From the NCBI GenBank assembly GCA_900457075.1, contig UGYN01000002.1, positions 1,178,001 through 1,242,000 of the forward strand: 64,000 bases of DNA, in the 5' to 3' direction. The notes beneath the pieces were generated by a model that was not told where the DNA came from, ran no database searches, and worked only from the letters and a program-made list of their open reading frames with translations. This document shows positions 9,271 through 19,021 of the stretch, piece after piece (the first letter of the stretch is position 1; each line of letters starts with the position of its first letter). The position numbers and the translations under genes were made by a program. This DNA is from Serratia quinivorans. Lineage in GTDB: Bacteria; Pseudomonadota; Gammaproteobacteria; Enterobacterales; Enterobacteriaceae.

Positions 9271-10503
9271 ATGCGCCTGATCCACACCTCTGACTGGCAT
9301 CTTGGCCAGTATTTTTTCACCAAGAGCCGCGCCGCCGAACATCAGGCTTTTCTGCGCTGGCTGATCGAACAGATCGAACAACAGCAGGTGGATGCGCTGA
9401 TCGTCGCCGGGGACCTGTTCGATACCGGCTCGCCGCCAAGCTACGCCCGTGAGCTGTATAACCGATTCGTGGTGGATCTGCAGCGCACCGGCTGCCAGTT
9501 GGTGGTGCTGGGCGGTAACCACGACTCTGTGGCAACCTTGAATGAATCGCGTGAATTGCTTTCCTGCCTGAATACCACCGTGATTGCCAACGCACAGAGC
9601 GAAAGCGAACAACAAATTCTGGTGCTGAACCAGCGCGACGGCCAGCCGGGTGCGGTACTTTGTGCCATCCCTTTCCTGCGCCCACGCGATCTGCTCACCA
9701 GCCGCGCCGGCGACTCCGGAGTGCAAAAACAGCAGGCGCTGCAAGAGGCTATCGCCGACCATTATCAAAGGCTGTACCAAGCGGCCTGCGCGCGTCGCGA
9801 TGCGCTGGGCTTAGCCTTGCCGATTGTTGCCACCGGCCACCTGACCACCGTGGGCGTCACCACCTCCGATTCGGTGCGCGATATCTACATTGGCACGCTG
9901 GACGCCTTCCCGGCCCAGGCCTTCCCGCCGGCCGACTACATCGCGCTGGGGCATATACACCGCGCGCAGAACGTCGCCAAATCCGAACATATTCGCTACA
10001 GCGGCTCGCCGATCCCACTCAGTTTTGACGAGTTGGGCAAAGCCAAAAGCGTGTTTATGGTGGATTTCAGCGCGGGCGATCTGCAACGGGTCACTGCGCT
10101 GGAGATCCCCAGCTTCCAGCCGATGCAGCTTATCAAGGGTGATTTGGCGCAGATCGAACAACAATTGCAGCAGTTCGCCGATTATCAGGGTGAACTACCG
10201 GTGTGGCTGGACATTGAAGTGGCAACACAGGACTACCTTAGCGACATTCAGCGCCGCATCCAGTTACTGGCCGATCAACTGCCGGTAGAAGTGGTGCTGT
10301 TGCGCCGTAGCAAAGAACAGCGGCGCCAGGCCATTGAACAGCAGGACAAGGAAACGCTCAATGAACTGAGCGTCAACGAGGTGTTCGAACGGCGGCTGGC
10401 GCAGGAGCCTGAAATGGCCGAAGAACGTCGGCAACGAATGAGCCAAATGTTCCAGCAGGTGGTCGAGTCCGTGCGGCACAACGACCAGGAGCCGAGCCAA
10501 TGA
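9271..10503 (+). CDS. sbcD: SbcCD nuclease, catalytic subunit SbcD
   Basis: A 410-residue Mre11-type phosphodiesterase subunit that, with SbcC, cuts hairpins and protein-blocked DNA ends. The metal-binding motifs are visible in order: SDWHLGQ at the N terminus, [10 protein letters not shown] near 50, GGNHDS near 80, ATGHLTTVG near 190 and ALGHIHRAQ near 230. The C-terminal part contains the capping domain. Its stop overlaps the sbcC start by four bases (ATGA), so the two are translationally coupled. Confidence 0.96.
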   Translation: MRLIHTSDWHLGQYFFTKSRAAEHQAFLRWLIEQIEQQQVDALIVAGDLFDTGSPPSYARELYNRFVVDLQRTGCQLVVLGGNHDSVATLNESRELLSCLNTTVIANAQSESEQQILVLNQRDGQPGAVLCAIPFLRPRDLLTSRAGDSGVQKQQALQEAIADHYQRLYQAACARRDALGLALPIVATGHLTTVGVTTSDSVRDIYIGTLDAFPAQAFPPADYIALGHIHRAQNVAKSEHIRYSGSPIPLSFDELGKAKSVFMVDFSAGDLQRVTALEIPSFQPMQLIKGDLAQIEQQLQQFADYQGELPVWLDIEVATQDYLSDIQRRIQLLADQLPVEVVLLRRSKEQRRQAIEQQDKETLNELSVNEVFERRLAQEPEMAEERRQRMSQMFQQVVESVRHNDQEPSQ

Positions 10504-13500
10504 AAATCCTCAGCCTGAGATTAAAAAACCTTAACTCCCTGCAGGGTGAATGGAAGATCGATTTTACCGCCGAGCCTTTTGCCAGCAATGGGTTATTCGC
10601 CATCACCGGGCCTACCGGGGCAGGCAAAACCACCCTGCTGGACGCCATCTGTCTGGCGCTGTACCACCAGACGCCGCGCCTTAACGTCACGCCGAGCCAG
10701 AACGAGTTGATGACGCGCCACACCGCCGAATCGCTGGCGGAGGTCGAATTTGAAGTTAAAGGGGTCGGCTATCGCGCCTTCTGGAGCCAGCGCCGCGCCA
10801 AAAATGCCCCGGACGGCAACCTGCAGGCACCGAAGGTGGAGCTGGCGCTGCGTGAAGACGGAAAAATTCTGGCGGACAAGGTACGCGACAAGCTGGATAT
10901 GACCGCCGCGATCACCGGGTTGGACTTCGGCCGCTTCACCAAATCGATGATGTTATCCCAGGGGCAGTTCGCCGCCTTCCTCAATGCCGATGCCAACGAT
11001 CGTGCCGAACTGCTGGAAGAACTGACCGGCACCGAGATCTACGGCCAGCTTTCCGAGCGGGTTTTCGAACAGCATAAGCAGGCCAGGGCCGATTTGGATG
11101 CGCTGCATCAACGCGCCAGCGGCATTGAACTGCTCAATGACGAACAGCGTCAGCAGCTTGAAAACCAATTAATTGAGCTGGGAACGCAGGAAAATACCCT
11201 TGGCGAACAGGCCCGCCAGCAGCAGCAGGCGCTGAACTGGTTACAGCAGTGGCAACAAACACAACAAAAACAACAGGAATACCAACGTCAACTGAACGCG
11301 GCACAGCAGGAGCAGGCGGCGGCCGAACCGCAACTGCAGCAGTTGGCGCGCAGCGAGCCGGCAGAAAAACTGCGGCCGCTGCTGAATGAACGTAACCGCT
11401 GCAGCAACGATCAGCAGGCGCTGCAACAGCAGATAAGCCAATTAACGCAACAGCAAGAGCAACAGCTAGCCCAGATGGCGCCGTTGCAACAGGCGGTGGA
11501 GCAGGCCCGTGCGCAACTGCAGGCGCATGTTGAACATCAGCAGGCGCAACAGCGGCTGATCGACGAGCAAGTCGTCCCGCTCGATCACCAGATTGCCCAG
11601 TTACAGAAAACGCAGGCCGAGCTGCAACAGGCGTGCGATAGCGCCGCACAACAGTATGCCCAGCAAAAAACAGCGCTGGAACAACTCGAGGTTCAGCGAA
11701 GCCAGTTGACCGCACAGGCCGGGCAGCATCAGGAAAAACTTAACGGCCTCACCGCCGCGCTGACGGCGCAGCAAAAACAGCAAAATACGCTGGAAGCCCA
11801 GTCGCCCCTGATGACACTGCGCCAGCGCCAGACCGAACTGGCCGAACTGCGCCCGGTACGCCAGCAGTTATTTACCCTGTCTTCCCTGTTTAGCCAGGTC
11901 AGCGAGCGGCTGGAGCAGCAGCGCAAGGAGTTTTCCGCCCGCCAGACGCAACTCGGCGAACATGAAAAACAGCTCGAAGAGACGCGGCAGCAGTATAAAC
12001 AGCAAAAAGCCCACCAGGCAGACGTGGAGAAAGCCCTCGAGCTGGAACAGCGCATCGTCAGCCTGGAAGCCGAGCGCGCCCGCCTGCAAACCGGTGAACC
12101 CTGTCCGCTGTGCGGCTCCTGCAGCCACCCGGCCATTGAGCAGTATCAGGCGGTAAAACCTTCTGAAACCGCATTGCGCCTGGCCCAGATGCGCGCCACA
12201 ACCGAGGCTTTGTATACTCAGGGCACCGAACTGCGCACCCGTTGCGAAAGCCTGAAAGAACAGCAACAGCGCCAACAGCAGCTCATCACGCAAGACGAGC
12301 AACAGTTGGCTACTCACCTGCAGCAGTGGCAAACCCTCAGTACACCGCTGGCATTTGACTTTACCCTGCAAGACGCCGACCGCCTGAGCCAATGGCTGAA
12401 CGCCTGCGACAACGAAGAACGTCAGGGTCAGGCCGCCCTGTTGCAACACGAACAGGCATCGCACGCCGTGCAGCAGGCCAAAGACCAACTGGCCGCACTG
12501 CAAACGCAACAGCAGCAGGCGCACCAAGAGAAAGCGCGACTGGACGAGCGTTACATCCTGCTGGAGAAAAGCCACAGCGAAGGCCAACTGCAACAGCAGC
12601 GGCTGCAGCAACAGTGGCAGGACGGCGAACGAGTCCTTGGCGAGCAACGTTCGCAGCGTCTGGCCCTGTTTGGTGAACAGCAAATCACCCAGGTGCGCGA
12701 ACAGTTACGCGCCCGGCAAACGGCCTGCGAGCAGGCCAGCCAGCAGGCGGCCGAACAGTGGCAGAAGGCACAAGAGCAACGCGATCGACTGAGCGGCCAG
12801 TTGGCCGGGTTACAACAGCAACTGCTGCAACAGACCGAGCGGCTGCAACAGGCGGAACAAGTGTGGCAACAGGCGTTGGCCGCCAGTGAATTCAGCGATG
12901 AAACCGCCTTCAGCGCCGCGCTGTTGGATGACGACCAGCGCCGACAGCTGCAACAGCGCAAAGAACAGTTGCAACAACGCCAGGTTGAAGCCAGCGCCCT
13001 GCTGGCACAGGCCGTTGACAGCCTGAAACAGCAGTTGCAACAGCGTCCCGAAGGGCTGGATGAGCATCAGACCGATCCCCAGGCCCTGAGCCAGAGTCTG
13101 GCAGCGCTGGCGCAGCAGTTAAAAACCTTGCAGCTACGCCAGGGCGAAGTGCGCAATCAATTAGAAAGCGACACTGCCCGCCGCATCAATCAGCAGTCGC
13201 TGTTTGAGCAAATCAGCCAGAGCCAGAGCCAATACGACGACTGGAGCTATCTCAATCAGCTTATCGGCTCCAAAGAAGGGGATAAATTCCGTAAGTTTGC
13301 CCAGGGGCTGACGCTCGATCACCTGGTGTATCTGGCCAATAACCAGTTGGGGCGGCTGCACGGGCGCTATTTGTTGCAACGAAAAACCAGCGATGCGCTG
13401 GAGCTACAGGTAGTGGATACCTGGCAGGCGGACGCGCTGCGCGATACCCGCACCCTGTCCGGCGGTGAAAGCTTCCTGGTGAGCCTGGCGCTGGCACTGG

Positions 13501-13751
13501 CGCTGTCCGATCTGGTCAGCCACAAGACCAGTATCGACTCGCTGTTCCTCGACGAAGGCTTTGGCACGCTGGATGCAGAAACCCTGGATACCGCGCTGGA
13601 TGCGCTCGACAGCCTGAACGCCTCCGGGAAAACCATTGGCGTGATCAGCCACGTGGAAGCCATGAAAGAACGGATCCCGGTACAAATTAAGGTGAAAAAG
13701 GTCAACGGGCTCGGCATCAGCCGGCTGGAGCCGCAGTTCCGGCTGGAATAA
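10500..13751 (+). CDS. sbcC: SbcCD nuclease, ATPase subunit SbcC
   Basis: A 1083-residue Rad50-type SMC ATPase, slightly longer than the 1048 aa of E. coli. The Walker A motif GPTGAGKT is at residues 37-44. Two very long glutamine-rich coiled coils flank the zinc hook CPLC at about residues 535-538. The ABC signature [19 protein letters not shown] and the Walker [13 protein letters not shown] lie near the C terminus. The high glutamine content (runs of QQQ) is typical of enterobacterial SbcC and produces many spurious antisense open frames. Confidence 0.96.
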   Translation: MKILSLRLKNLNSLQGEWKIDFTAEPFASNGLFAITGPTGAGKTTLLDAICLALYHQTPRLNVTPSQNELMTRHTAESLAEVEFEVKGVGYRAFWSQRRAKNAPDGNLQAPKVELALREDGKILADKVRDKLDMTAAITGLDFGRFTKSMMLSQGQFAAFLNADANDRAELLEELTGTEIYGQLSERVFEQHKQARADLDALHQRASGIELLNDEQRQQLENQLIELGTQENTLGEQARQQQQALNWLQQWQQTQQKQQEYQRQLNAAQQEQAAAEPQLQQLARSEPAEKLRPLLNERNRCSNDQQALQQQISQLTQQQEQQLAQMAPLQQAVEQARAQLQAHVEHQQAQQRLIDEQVVPLDHQIAQLQKTQAELQQACDSAAQQYAQQKTALEQLEVQRSQLTAQAGQHQEKLNGLTAALTAQQKQQNTLEAQSPLMTLRQRQTELAELRPVRQQLFTLSSLFSQVSERLEQQRKEFSARQTQLGEHEKQLEETRQQYKQQKAHQADVEKALELEQRIVSLEAERARLQTGEPCPLCGSCSHPAIEQYQAVKPSETALRLAQMRATTEALYTQGTELRTRCESLKEQQQRQQQLITQDEQQLATHLQQWQTLSTPLAFDFTLQDADRLSQWLNACDNEERQGQAALLQHEQASHAVQQAKDQLAALQTQQQQAHQEKARLDERYILLEKSHSEGQLQQQRLQQQWQDGERVLGEQRSQRLALFGEQQITQVREQLRARQTACEQASQQAAEQWQKAQEQRDRLSGQLAGLQQQLLQQTERLQQAEQVWQQALAASEFSDETAFSAALLDDDQRRQLQQRKEQLQQRQVEASALLAQAVDSLKQQLQQRPEGLDEHQTDPQALSQSLAALAQQLKTLQLRQGEVRNQLESDTARRINQQSLFEQISQSQSQYDDWSYLNQLIGSKEGDKFRKFAQGLTLDHLVYLANNQLGRLHGRYLLQRKTSDALELQVVDTWQADALRDTRTLSGGESFLVSLALALALSDLVSHKTSIDSLFLDEGFGTLDAETLDTALDALDSLNASGKTIGVISHVEAMKERIPVQIKVKKVNGLGISRLEPQFRLE

Positions 13752-13780
13752 CCCAGCTCTGATTGAGAAAGAGGGTTGCA

Positions 13781-13804
13781 GCACCGGCGAAAGGGAGCCG
13801 GTGC
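13781..13804. terminator. stem-loop after sbcC
   Basis: Perfect 8-bp arms GCACCGGC / GCCGGTGC with an 8-base loop, 29 bp after the sbcC stop and 27 bp before the convergent toxin gene stop. No T tract follows, so termination would be weak or Rho-assisted. Confidence 0.4.
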
Positions 13805-13830
13805 CTAGTGAACCCCAGGGTTAACCCGCT

Positions 13831-14217
13831 TTAGCGCCGGGCGTCAAACACCCGGATGCCATACTGCGGAAAAGCGGCGTCGGCGGAAACCAACGTCAGC
13901 CCTTCGGCCTGCGCCTGGGCGATCAGCATGCGATCAAAAGGATCCTGATGATGCGGCGGCAACTGGCCCGCCTGCTGACCGTGAAAGGCCGCCATCGGCA
14001 ACGGCAAAAAATCTTCTGCATCAATTATCTCGAAGATATCCTCCGGCAGCGTCAGCTTGCCCAACGCACGCTTAATCGAAATCTCCCAAATGCTGGCCGC
14101 GCTGACATACACCACATTGCCGGGATCGGCGATCTGCCTTCTGGCGTTCTCCCCCAGGCTGGGATCGTCTATCAGCCACCACAACAGCGCATGGGTATCC
14201 AGCAGCAGACGTTTCAC
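13831..14217 (-). CDS. vapC: PIN-domain toxin, VapC family
   Basis: A 128-residue PIN-domain ribonuclease, predicted to arrest translation by RNA cleavage when not bound by its antitoxin. The acidic catalytic residues are visible: Asp in LLLDTHALLWW near residue 7, Glu in SIWEISIK near 44, Asp in DPFDRMLIAQA near 95 and Asp in LVSADAAF near 112. The start overlaps the antitoxin stop by four bases (ATGA), the usual arrangement of such pairs. It sits between sbcC and mak, where E. coli has araJ. Confidence 0.9.
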   Translation of the reverse strand: MKRLLLDTHALLWWLIDDPSLGENARRQIADPGNVVYVSAASIWEISIKRALGKLTLPEDIFEIIDAEDFLPLPMAAFHGQQAGQLPPHHQDPFDRMLIAQAQAEGLTLVSADAAFPQYGIRVFDARR

Positions 14218-14447
14218 TCGTCGCCCTCAAACAGTGCGGTGATGTCTGCATCGCCATCATTAAAATTGTCCGGTACGGTGAATTGGCCCCTGGCAGCACC
14301 CGGTTTGCGGGTTTGCCCCTTGATGGCCACCAGCTGAACATAAGGCTTCCCTGCTTTCGCTATAATCACGGTCTCTCCCTGTGCGGCTTTATCCGCCAGT
14401 TGGCTCAGGTTGGATTTGGCTTCGTGCATATTGGCCTGAATAGGCAT
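14214..14447 (-). CDS. Phd/YefM-family antitoxin
   Basis: A 77-residue antitoxin. The N-terminal DNA-binding part (MHEAKSNLSQLADKAAQGETVIIAKAGKP) matches the Phd/YefM fold; the C-terminal acidic tail (NFNDGDADITALFEGDE) should wrap and neutralise the PIN toxin encoded immediately downstream. SD sequence AAGGAG precedes the ATG. The promoter region carries a tandem TTAGCTAA motif, likely the autoregulatory operator. Confidence 0.9.
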   Translation of the reverse strand: MPIQANMHEAKSNLSQLADKAAQGETVIIAKAGKPYVQLVAIKGQTRKPGAARGQFTVPDNFNDGDADITALFEGDE

Positions 14448-14458
14448 ACGCGATCTCC

Positions 14459-14504
14459 TTAGCTAAGTTAGCTAAATCATAGAGGGGAGTCCAGTTTTTG
14501 TACA
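14459..14504 (-). promoter_or_regulatory. antitoxin-toxin promoter and operator
   Basis: On the minus strand a -35 like TGTACA (14504-14499) and a -10 TATGAT (14481-14476) are spaced by 17 bp. Just downstream, between the -10 and the ribosome binding site, are two copies of the 8-bp palindrome TTAGCTAA (14459-14466 and 14468-14475) separated by one base. This spacing suits cooperative binding of two Phd-type dimers and would block both initiation and the leader. Confidence 0.6.
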
Positions 14505-14515
14505 GCAGATTGATT

Positions 14516-14543
14516 AAAGCGCGAGCAGGCCCGCGCTTTTTTT
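14516..14543. terminator. stem-loop between mak and the toxin-antitoxin promoter
   Basis: Arms AAAGCGCG / CGCGCTTT around an 8-base loop, with T7 on the plus side and A7/TTT on the minus side. It lies 11 bp beyond the mak stop and probably ends mak transcription before the antitoxin promoter. Confidence 0.55.
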
Positions 14544-14553
14544 GCAACGGTAA

Positions 14554-15461
14554 TTAAAGTTGCGGCCACAGCCACGCCGCGCCGCGCACGCCGCTGGAAT
14601 CGCCGTGAACCGCCTTGCGGATCGGGGTTTCACATTCGCCACCGAACACCCAGGATTTCACCAACTGCGGCACCCGCTGGTACAACCGATCCACGTTGCT
14701 CATCCCCCGCCCAGCACCACTACGTCCGGATCAAAAATATTGATCACGTGCGCCAGCGATTTCGCCAGCCGCAGCTCGTAACGGCTGATGGCCTGCTCCG
14801 CCACCGCATCCCCTTGTGCCACCAACGTCATGATTTCATGACCTTTTAGCGGATTACCGCTCAGGCGAGCATAGTCGGTGGCAAAGCCGGTACCGGAGAT
14901 AAAGGTTTCAATACACCCCTGCTTACCGCAATAACAGGGAACCTCTGCGCGAAAACGCAGCTCGTCATCATCCAGCCACGGCAGCGGGTTATGCCCCCAC
15001 TCGCCAGAGATACCGTTCCCCCCCGAGTGCACCTGGCCGTTAATCGCCACTCCGGCGCCACAACCGGTACCAATAATCACCGCGAACACGGTTTGCTTGC
15101 CGGCGGCTGCACCATCGGTGGCTTCCGACACCGCCAGGCAGTTGGCATCGTTGGCAATACGCACTTCACGGGTCAGCATCGCCGACAGGTCTTTATCCAG
15201 CGGTTGGCCGTTGAGCCAGACCGAGTTGGCGTTTTTGACCAGCCCGGTATAGGGCGACAGCGTGCCGGGAATGCCGACGCCGACCGAGCCTTGCTGGCCG
15301 GTATTTTCTTCTGCCAATTTCACCAGACCGGTAATCGCATCCAGCGTTTGCTGATAGTCATGGCGCGGCGTAGCGATGCGATGGCGGAACAGTTCCTGCC
15401 CATCGTTGGCCAACGCGATCACTTCAATTTTGGTGCCACCCAGGTCGATACCAATGCGCAC
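14554..15461 (-). pseudogene. mak: fructokinase Mak (ROK family), one-base frameshift
   Basis: Mak phosphorylates fructose and mannose with ATP. From the GTG start (GAGGAG seven bases upstream; [13 protein letters not shown]) the frame runs 254 codons through the ATP motif, the zinc motif [10 protein letters not shown] and [12 protein letters not shown], then meets TGA at 14702-14700. The sequel [11 protein letters not shown]...[12 protein letters not shown] lies in another frame. One more G in the minus-strand G5 run (14704-14708) would restore 302 residues, exactly the length of E. coli Mak. The lesion may be a sequencing error. E. coli mak also neighbours rdgC; here the sugar island lies between. 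Confidence 0.9.
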
Positions 15462-15671
15462 GATTTTTCTCCTCAATGCACAACAACGTTGCCACAGCCT
15501 AATATATTCGGTTGCCAGGATCACTCAATCAGCGCCGAGTGTGACGGTGATGGCAATTTCCGCATCAGACTCACACCGGCTGCCGCTTATTAATTAGCCA
15601 TCGGGTACACTGCATTTAACCAGTTAACTTGTTGATAACATTTTCCGCATCCTAAAATCCGGAGAGCAGCG

Positions 15672-16412
15672 ATGAAACCTGCCGTATTGATCGTCGACGA
15701 CGACCCTGCCATTTGTGACCTGCTCTGCGATGTCCTCAACGAGCATGTGTTTAGCGTGCATGCCTGCCACCGGGGCAGCGAGGCGTTAACCTTACTCAGC
15801 CAGCAACCGGATATTGCTCTGGTACTGCTTGATCTGATCCTGCCGGACACCAACGGCCTGCTGGTGTTGCAGCAGATCCACCGTCTGCGCCCGGATCTGC
15901 CGGTGGTGATGTTGACCGGCCTGGGCTCCGAGTCCGACGTGGTGGTCGGTCTGGAAATGGGGGCCGACGACTACATTGCCAAACCCTTTAACCCACGCGT
16001 GGTGGTCGCCCGCGCCAAGGCGGTGTTACGCCGTACCGGTGCGCTGGCGCTGGAGCCGGCCACCGCCGGTCGGAACAAACCCGAAGGCTGGCAGTTCAAC
16101 GGCTGGTGCCTGGACACTGCCCGCTGCACCCTACACAACCCGCAGCGACAACCGGTCGATCTGACCCAGGGCGAATACGGCCTGCTGCTGGCGCTGGTAC
16201 AGCACGCGCGCAAAGTACTGACCCGCGATCGCCTGCTTGAGCTGACCCACAGCGAAACGCTGGAGGTGTTCGATCGCACCATCGACGTGCTGATCATGCG
16301 GCTACGACGCAAGATCGAGATTAATCCGCATCAACCCGAGTTGATCCGCACCATTCGCGGGCTGGGCTATGTTTTCGCCGCCGACGTCAGCCAGCCGGTG
16401 GCTGCCGCCTGA
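15672..16412 (+). CDS. OmpR-family response regulator of the sugar island
   Basis: A 246-residue regulator: receiver domain with the acidic pair (VDDDP), phospho-acceptor Asp in VLLDLILPDTNG near residue 54 and Lys in IAKPFNPR near 103, then a winged-helix DNA-binding domain ending IRTIRGLGYVFAAD. No kinase gene adjoins it. The only kinase nearby is the hybrid kinase on the far side of the sugar operon at 22746-25358, so the two probably form a split two-component system controlling that operon. Its 3' end overlaps the convergent PfkB kinase gene by 26 bp. SD GGAGAG precedes the ATG. Confidence 0.88.
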   Translation: MKPAVLIVDDDPAICDLLCDVLNEHVFSVHACHRGSEALTLLSQQPDIALVLLDLILPDTNGLLVLQQIHRLRPDLPVVMLTGLGSESDVVVGLEMGADDYIAKPFNPRVVVARAKAVLRRTGALALEPATAGRNKPEGWQFNGWCLDTARCTLHNPQRQPVDLTQGEYGLLLALVQHARKVLTRDRLLELTHSETLEVFDRTIDVLIMRLRRKIEINPHQPELIRTIRGLGYVFAADVSQPVAAA

Positions 16413-17400
16413 TATAATCCTGCAGTTCCGACAAGGGGCGTGCGCCATCGATCGCGTTGGCGCGCAGTAGATTGAACCGCGCACAGGCATGCGCCAATTG
16501 CAGCGTCTCTGCCAAAGGCCAGTTTTCATGGCTGGCGTACAGCACCCCGGCGCAGAAGGCATCCCCGGCACCGACGCTGCCGACGATTTCAGTTTCGCCA
16601 ACCTGCCACGACGGTTGCCAGCGCGCTTCACCGCCTTTCTCCAGTCCATATGCACCTTCCGGGCAGTGGATCACCACTCGTCGCCGCACACCGGCCAGCA
16701 ATAGCTGTTCTGCGGCCTCGGCCATCAACTGCGGTTGTACCGCACCATTGGCCGCACGCAATGCCAGCCCGGTAAACTCACCGGCCTCCAGCTCGTTGAT
16801 CACCAGATAATCCAGCCAGCGCAGCGCCGGTAGCACCAGCGGTCGATAGCGCGGATCGCCCTGGCGCGACACTAAATCCAATGAAGTTTGATAACCACGC
16901 TGCTGCATTTGCGCCAGCAGGCGGGCGCTGCGGGTGCCAAACTCCTCGTCCGGGCGATCCAGGCTGTCGAGCAGCAGCAGATAACCCAGATGGAAAATTT
17001 TATGTTCACTGTGCAGTTGGTCGAAATCGGCCAGATCCAACTGCCGGTTGGCCCCCGGCGCGTGAAAAAACGTCCGTTGGCCGCCCGGCTCGGTCATCAC
17101 TTGCGACATGGCGGTCATCGCCGTTTCGCTGCGTCGAACGAAATCGCTGTCGACCCGGTGCTGCGCCAGCATTTGCAGAATGTAGTCACCGTCTGCGTCG
17201 CAGCCGATCAACCCGAGCGCCGCCAGCGGCAGCCCGGTCTCCATGCGTGCCAGCGTCAGCAGCACATTAAGCGGCGCACCGCCGGTAGCGCGCTGGCTAT
17301 GTTCAATCTCAACCAGCCAGCCCGGCTGCGGCCAGTGCGCAATTTGATGCACATGATCCACCAGCATGTTGCCGGCCGAAACAATGCCACGCCGGCTCAT
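16387..17400 (-). CDS. PfkB-family sugar kinase of the lyxose/ketose operon
   Basis: A 337-residue ribokinase/PfkB-type kinase with the N-terminal GNMLVDHVHQI, the GGAPLNVLLTLARM substrate-binding region and the C-terminal signature VGSVGAGDAFCAGVLYA, including the catalytic Asp. The ATG at 17400 shares one base with the aldolase stop (TGATG); a GTG one codon upstream is the alternative. Being last in the operon after an aldolase and an isomerase, it probably phosphorylates the ketose made by the isomerase, so that the aldolase can split it. The position phosphorylated is not known from sequence. Confidence 0.85.
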   Translation of the reverse strand: MSRRGIVSAGNMLVDHVHQIAHWPQPGWLVEIEHSQRATGGAPLNVLLTLARMETGLPLAALGLIGCDADGDYILQMLAQHRVDSDFVRRSETAMTAMSQVMTEPGGQRTFFHAPGANRQLDLADFDQLHSEHKIFHLGYLLLLDSLDRPDEEFGTRSARLLAQMQQRGYQTSLDLVSRQGDPRYRPLVLPALRWLDYLVINELEAGEFTGLALRAANGAVQPQLMAEAAEQLLLAGVRRRVVIHCPEGAYGLEKGGEARWQPSWQVGETEIVGSVGAGDAFCAGVLYASHENWPLAETLQLAHACARFNLLRANAIDGARPLSELQDYIRRQPPAG

Positions 17401-18260
17401 CACAACCGCCCGGCGCTGCCGAAAATATGCATCTGCTGCTGCACCACTTCGCTGATCGACTGCTCCACCGCCAGCAACACTTCGGCGAATTCATCGTAAA
17501 TCGCGTGGCGTTGCGTTATCCGCTGCTCCACCGCCCCCAGCGCCGCCTGAGACATGCCGGTATAGAAATTGATTTTGTGAATTCCCAGGCCAATGGCGCG
17601 TTTGAAATCGGCGTCGCTGATGCCGGAACCGCCGTGCAGCACCAGCGGGATCCCCGCCTGCTGCTGGATAGCCGCCAACCGCTCGAAATCGAGCTTCGGC
17701 TCGCCTTTATATTTGCCGTGCGCATTGCCAATCGCCACCGCCAGCGCATCAATGCCGGTCAATTCGACAAATTCGCGCGCCCGCTGCGGGTCGGTAAATT
17801 TGTTGCTGTCGGCCTCGCCGTACAGAGCGCCGCCTTCGTCACCGCCGACCGCCCCCAGCTCAGCCTCAACCGAGACGCCGACCGCGTGACACATGCGCAC
17901 CACTTCCTGCGTCTGACGCACGTTCTCTTCGTAGCTCAGGCCGGAACCGTCGAACATCACCGAGCTGAATCCCAGCCGCAGCGCCTGCACCACCGCCTCG
18001 AAATGCAGACCGTGATCCAGATTCAACACCACCGGGATATCGTGCTGCGCCACTTCGCTTTTAATCGCCGCCACCAGCGACTCCAGCGAGACGTACTTAA
18101 AGTGCACTTCGGCAATATTGATAATAAACGGCGATCGCGCCGCCTGCGCCGCAGCAAACAACGCACGCAGGAAATGGCTGTCGAGCACGTTGAATGCGCC
18201 CAGCGCATAGCCGTGTTGGCGAGCCTGCGCCAACCCCTGCGCCAATGAAATTAATGCCAT
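17400..18260 (-). CDS. class II ketose-bisphosphate/ketose-phosphate aldolase (GatY/KbaY/FbaA family)
   Basis: A 286-residue zinc-dependent aldolase. Visible motifs are VVLNLDHG (zinc-binding His near residue 82), SVMFDGSGLSYEEN, VEAELGAVGGDE, GNAHGKYKGEP (zinc His), LVLHGGSGI (zinc His) and KINFYT. The length equals that of GatY/KbaY-type tagatose-bisphosphate aldolases. Such enzymes cleave ketose phosphates to glycerone phosphate plus an aldehyde. In this operon the substrate could be a ketose 1-phosphate or 1,6-bisphosphate derived from the imported sugar. It lies 11 bp after the isomerase gene. Confidence 0.9.
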   Translation of the reverse strand: MALISLAQGLAQARQHGYALGAFNVLDSHFLRALFAAAQAARSPFIINIAEVHFKYVSLESLVAAIKSEVAQHDIPVVLNLDHGLHFEAVVQALRLGFSSVMFDGSGLSYEENVRQTQEVVRMCHAVGVSVEAELGAVGGDEGGALYGEADSNKFTDPQRAREFVELTGIDALAVAIGNAHGKYKGEPKLDFERLAAIQQQAGIPLVLHGGSGISDADFKRAIGLGIHKINFYTGMSQAALGAVEQRITQRHAIYDEFAEVLLAVEQSISEVVQQQMHIFGSAGRL

Positions 18261-18271
18261 GCTGGTTCTCC

Positions 18272-18958
18272 TTAAGCGATAAAGCGCAAATATTCATGAC
18301 ACAGCAACCACTGCGGTGGCTGGTCCTCTTCAATCTGGCTAAAGCGGCTGAGCGGCTGCAGGAAACGGTTGTCGTTATCGTCATCGTTTACCGTCGAGAC
18401 TTCCCCTACCAAAACGTCTCCGAAGCCCTCTTCGCCCCAGAAACTGTGATAGATACCCGGCGTGAGACAGATGCTTTCTCCCGGCGCCAGGCGCAGGCGC
18501 GAACCGGCAGCGTGGGTCTGTCGACAGCCATCCAGTGTCACGGTCACGGCGGTCTCGGCCAGCCCTTCCCGAGAGTCTGCGTTGTGCAGTTCAACGATCA
18601 GGTTGCCGCCGCCACGGTTAATAATGTCTTCCCGCTTACGCCAGTGGAAATGCATTGGCGTCACCTGAGCTTCGCGGCAATGCATGATTTTCTCCGCATA
18701 ACCTTTGGCATAAGGCTGCCCGCCGGGTGAACCGTTGCGCAGGGTAAACAGCGTTAGCCCCTTGCGGGCAAAATCATCGTCGCCGAACGCCGTAACGTCC
18801 CAACCCAGTTTCAGGTCAAACACCTCCTGCCACGGCTGGCGATCGAGCTGCTGCCAGACCGAGGGGCTAAAATGGGCGAAGGGCGGCAGCTGGACGTCGA
18901 AACGGGCAAAAAAGTGTTGGGTTTGCTGCAGAATTTGATTCACGGCGGAACGGTTCAT
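18272..18958 (-). CDS. D-lyxose ketol-isomerase family protein
   Basis: A 228-residue cupin-fold isomerase of the D-lyxose isomerase family. Metal ligands are visible in PMHFHWRKREDIINRGGGN (two His and a Glu) and in LTPGIYHSFWGEEGFGDVLVGEVSTVNDD (His and the following acidic residues). Enzymes of this family, including one characterised from Serratia proteamaculans, interconvert D-lyxose and D-xylulose and also act on D-mannose/D-fructose. Its neighbours (importer, kinase, aldolase) suggest the physiological aldose is brought in by the ABC system. It has GGAGGTACC just before the ATG. Confidence 0.88.
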   Translation of the reverse strand: MNRSAVNQILQQTQHFFARFDVQLPPFAHFSPSVWQQLDRQPWQEVFDLKLGWDVTAFGDDDFARKGLTLFTLRNGSPGGQPYAKGYAEKIMHCREAQVTPMHFHWRKREDIINRGGGNLIVELHNADSREGLAETAVTVTLDGCRQTHAAGSRLRLAPGESICLTPGIYHSFWGEEGFGDVLVGEVSTVNDDDNDNRFLQPLSRFSQIEEDQPPQWLLCHEYLRFIA

Positions 18959-19021
18959 GGTACCTCCGCAAGCGGTAGGGGAATGAGGGGCCCAGTCTGG
19001 CTGGGCCCCGCCGATAGCAGG

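Noticed and set aside
11134..13067. Several long minus-strand frames inside sbcC
   Set aside because: They are antisense shadows of the Gln-rich coiled coil (CAG/CTG bias) and have no start signals.
17427..18248. 273-residue plus-strand frame opposite the aldolase
   Set aside because: Antisense shadow; the aldolase has all family motifs.
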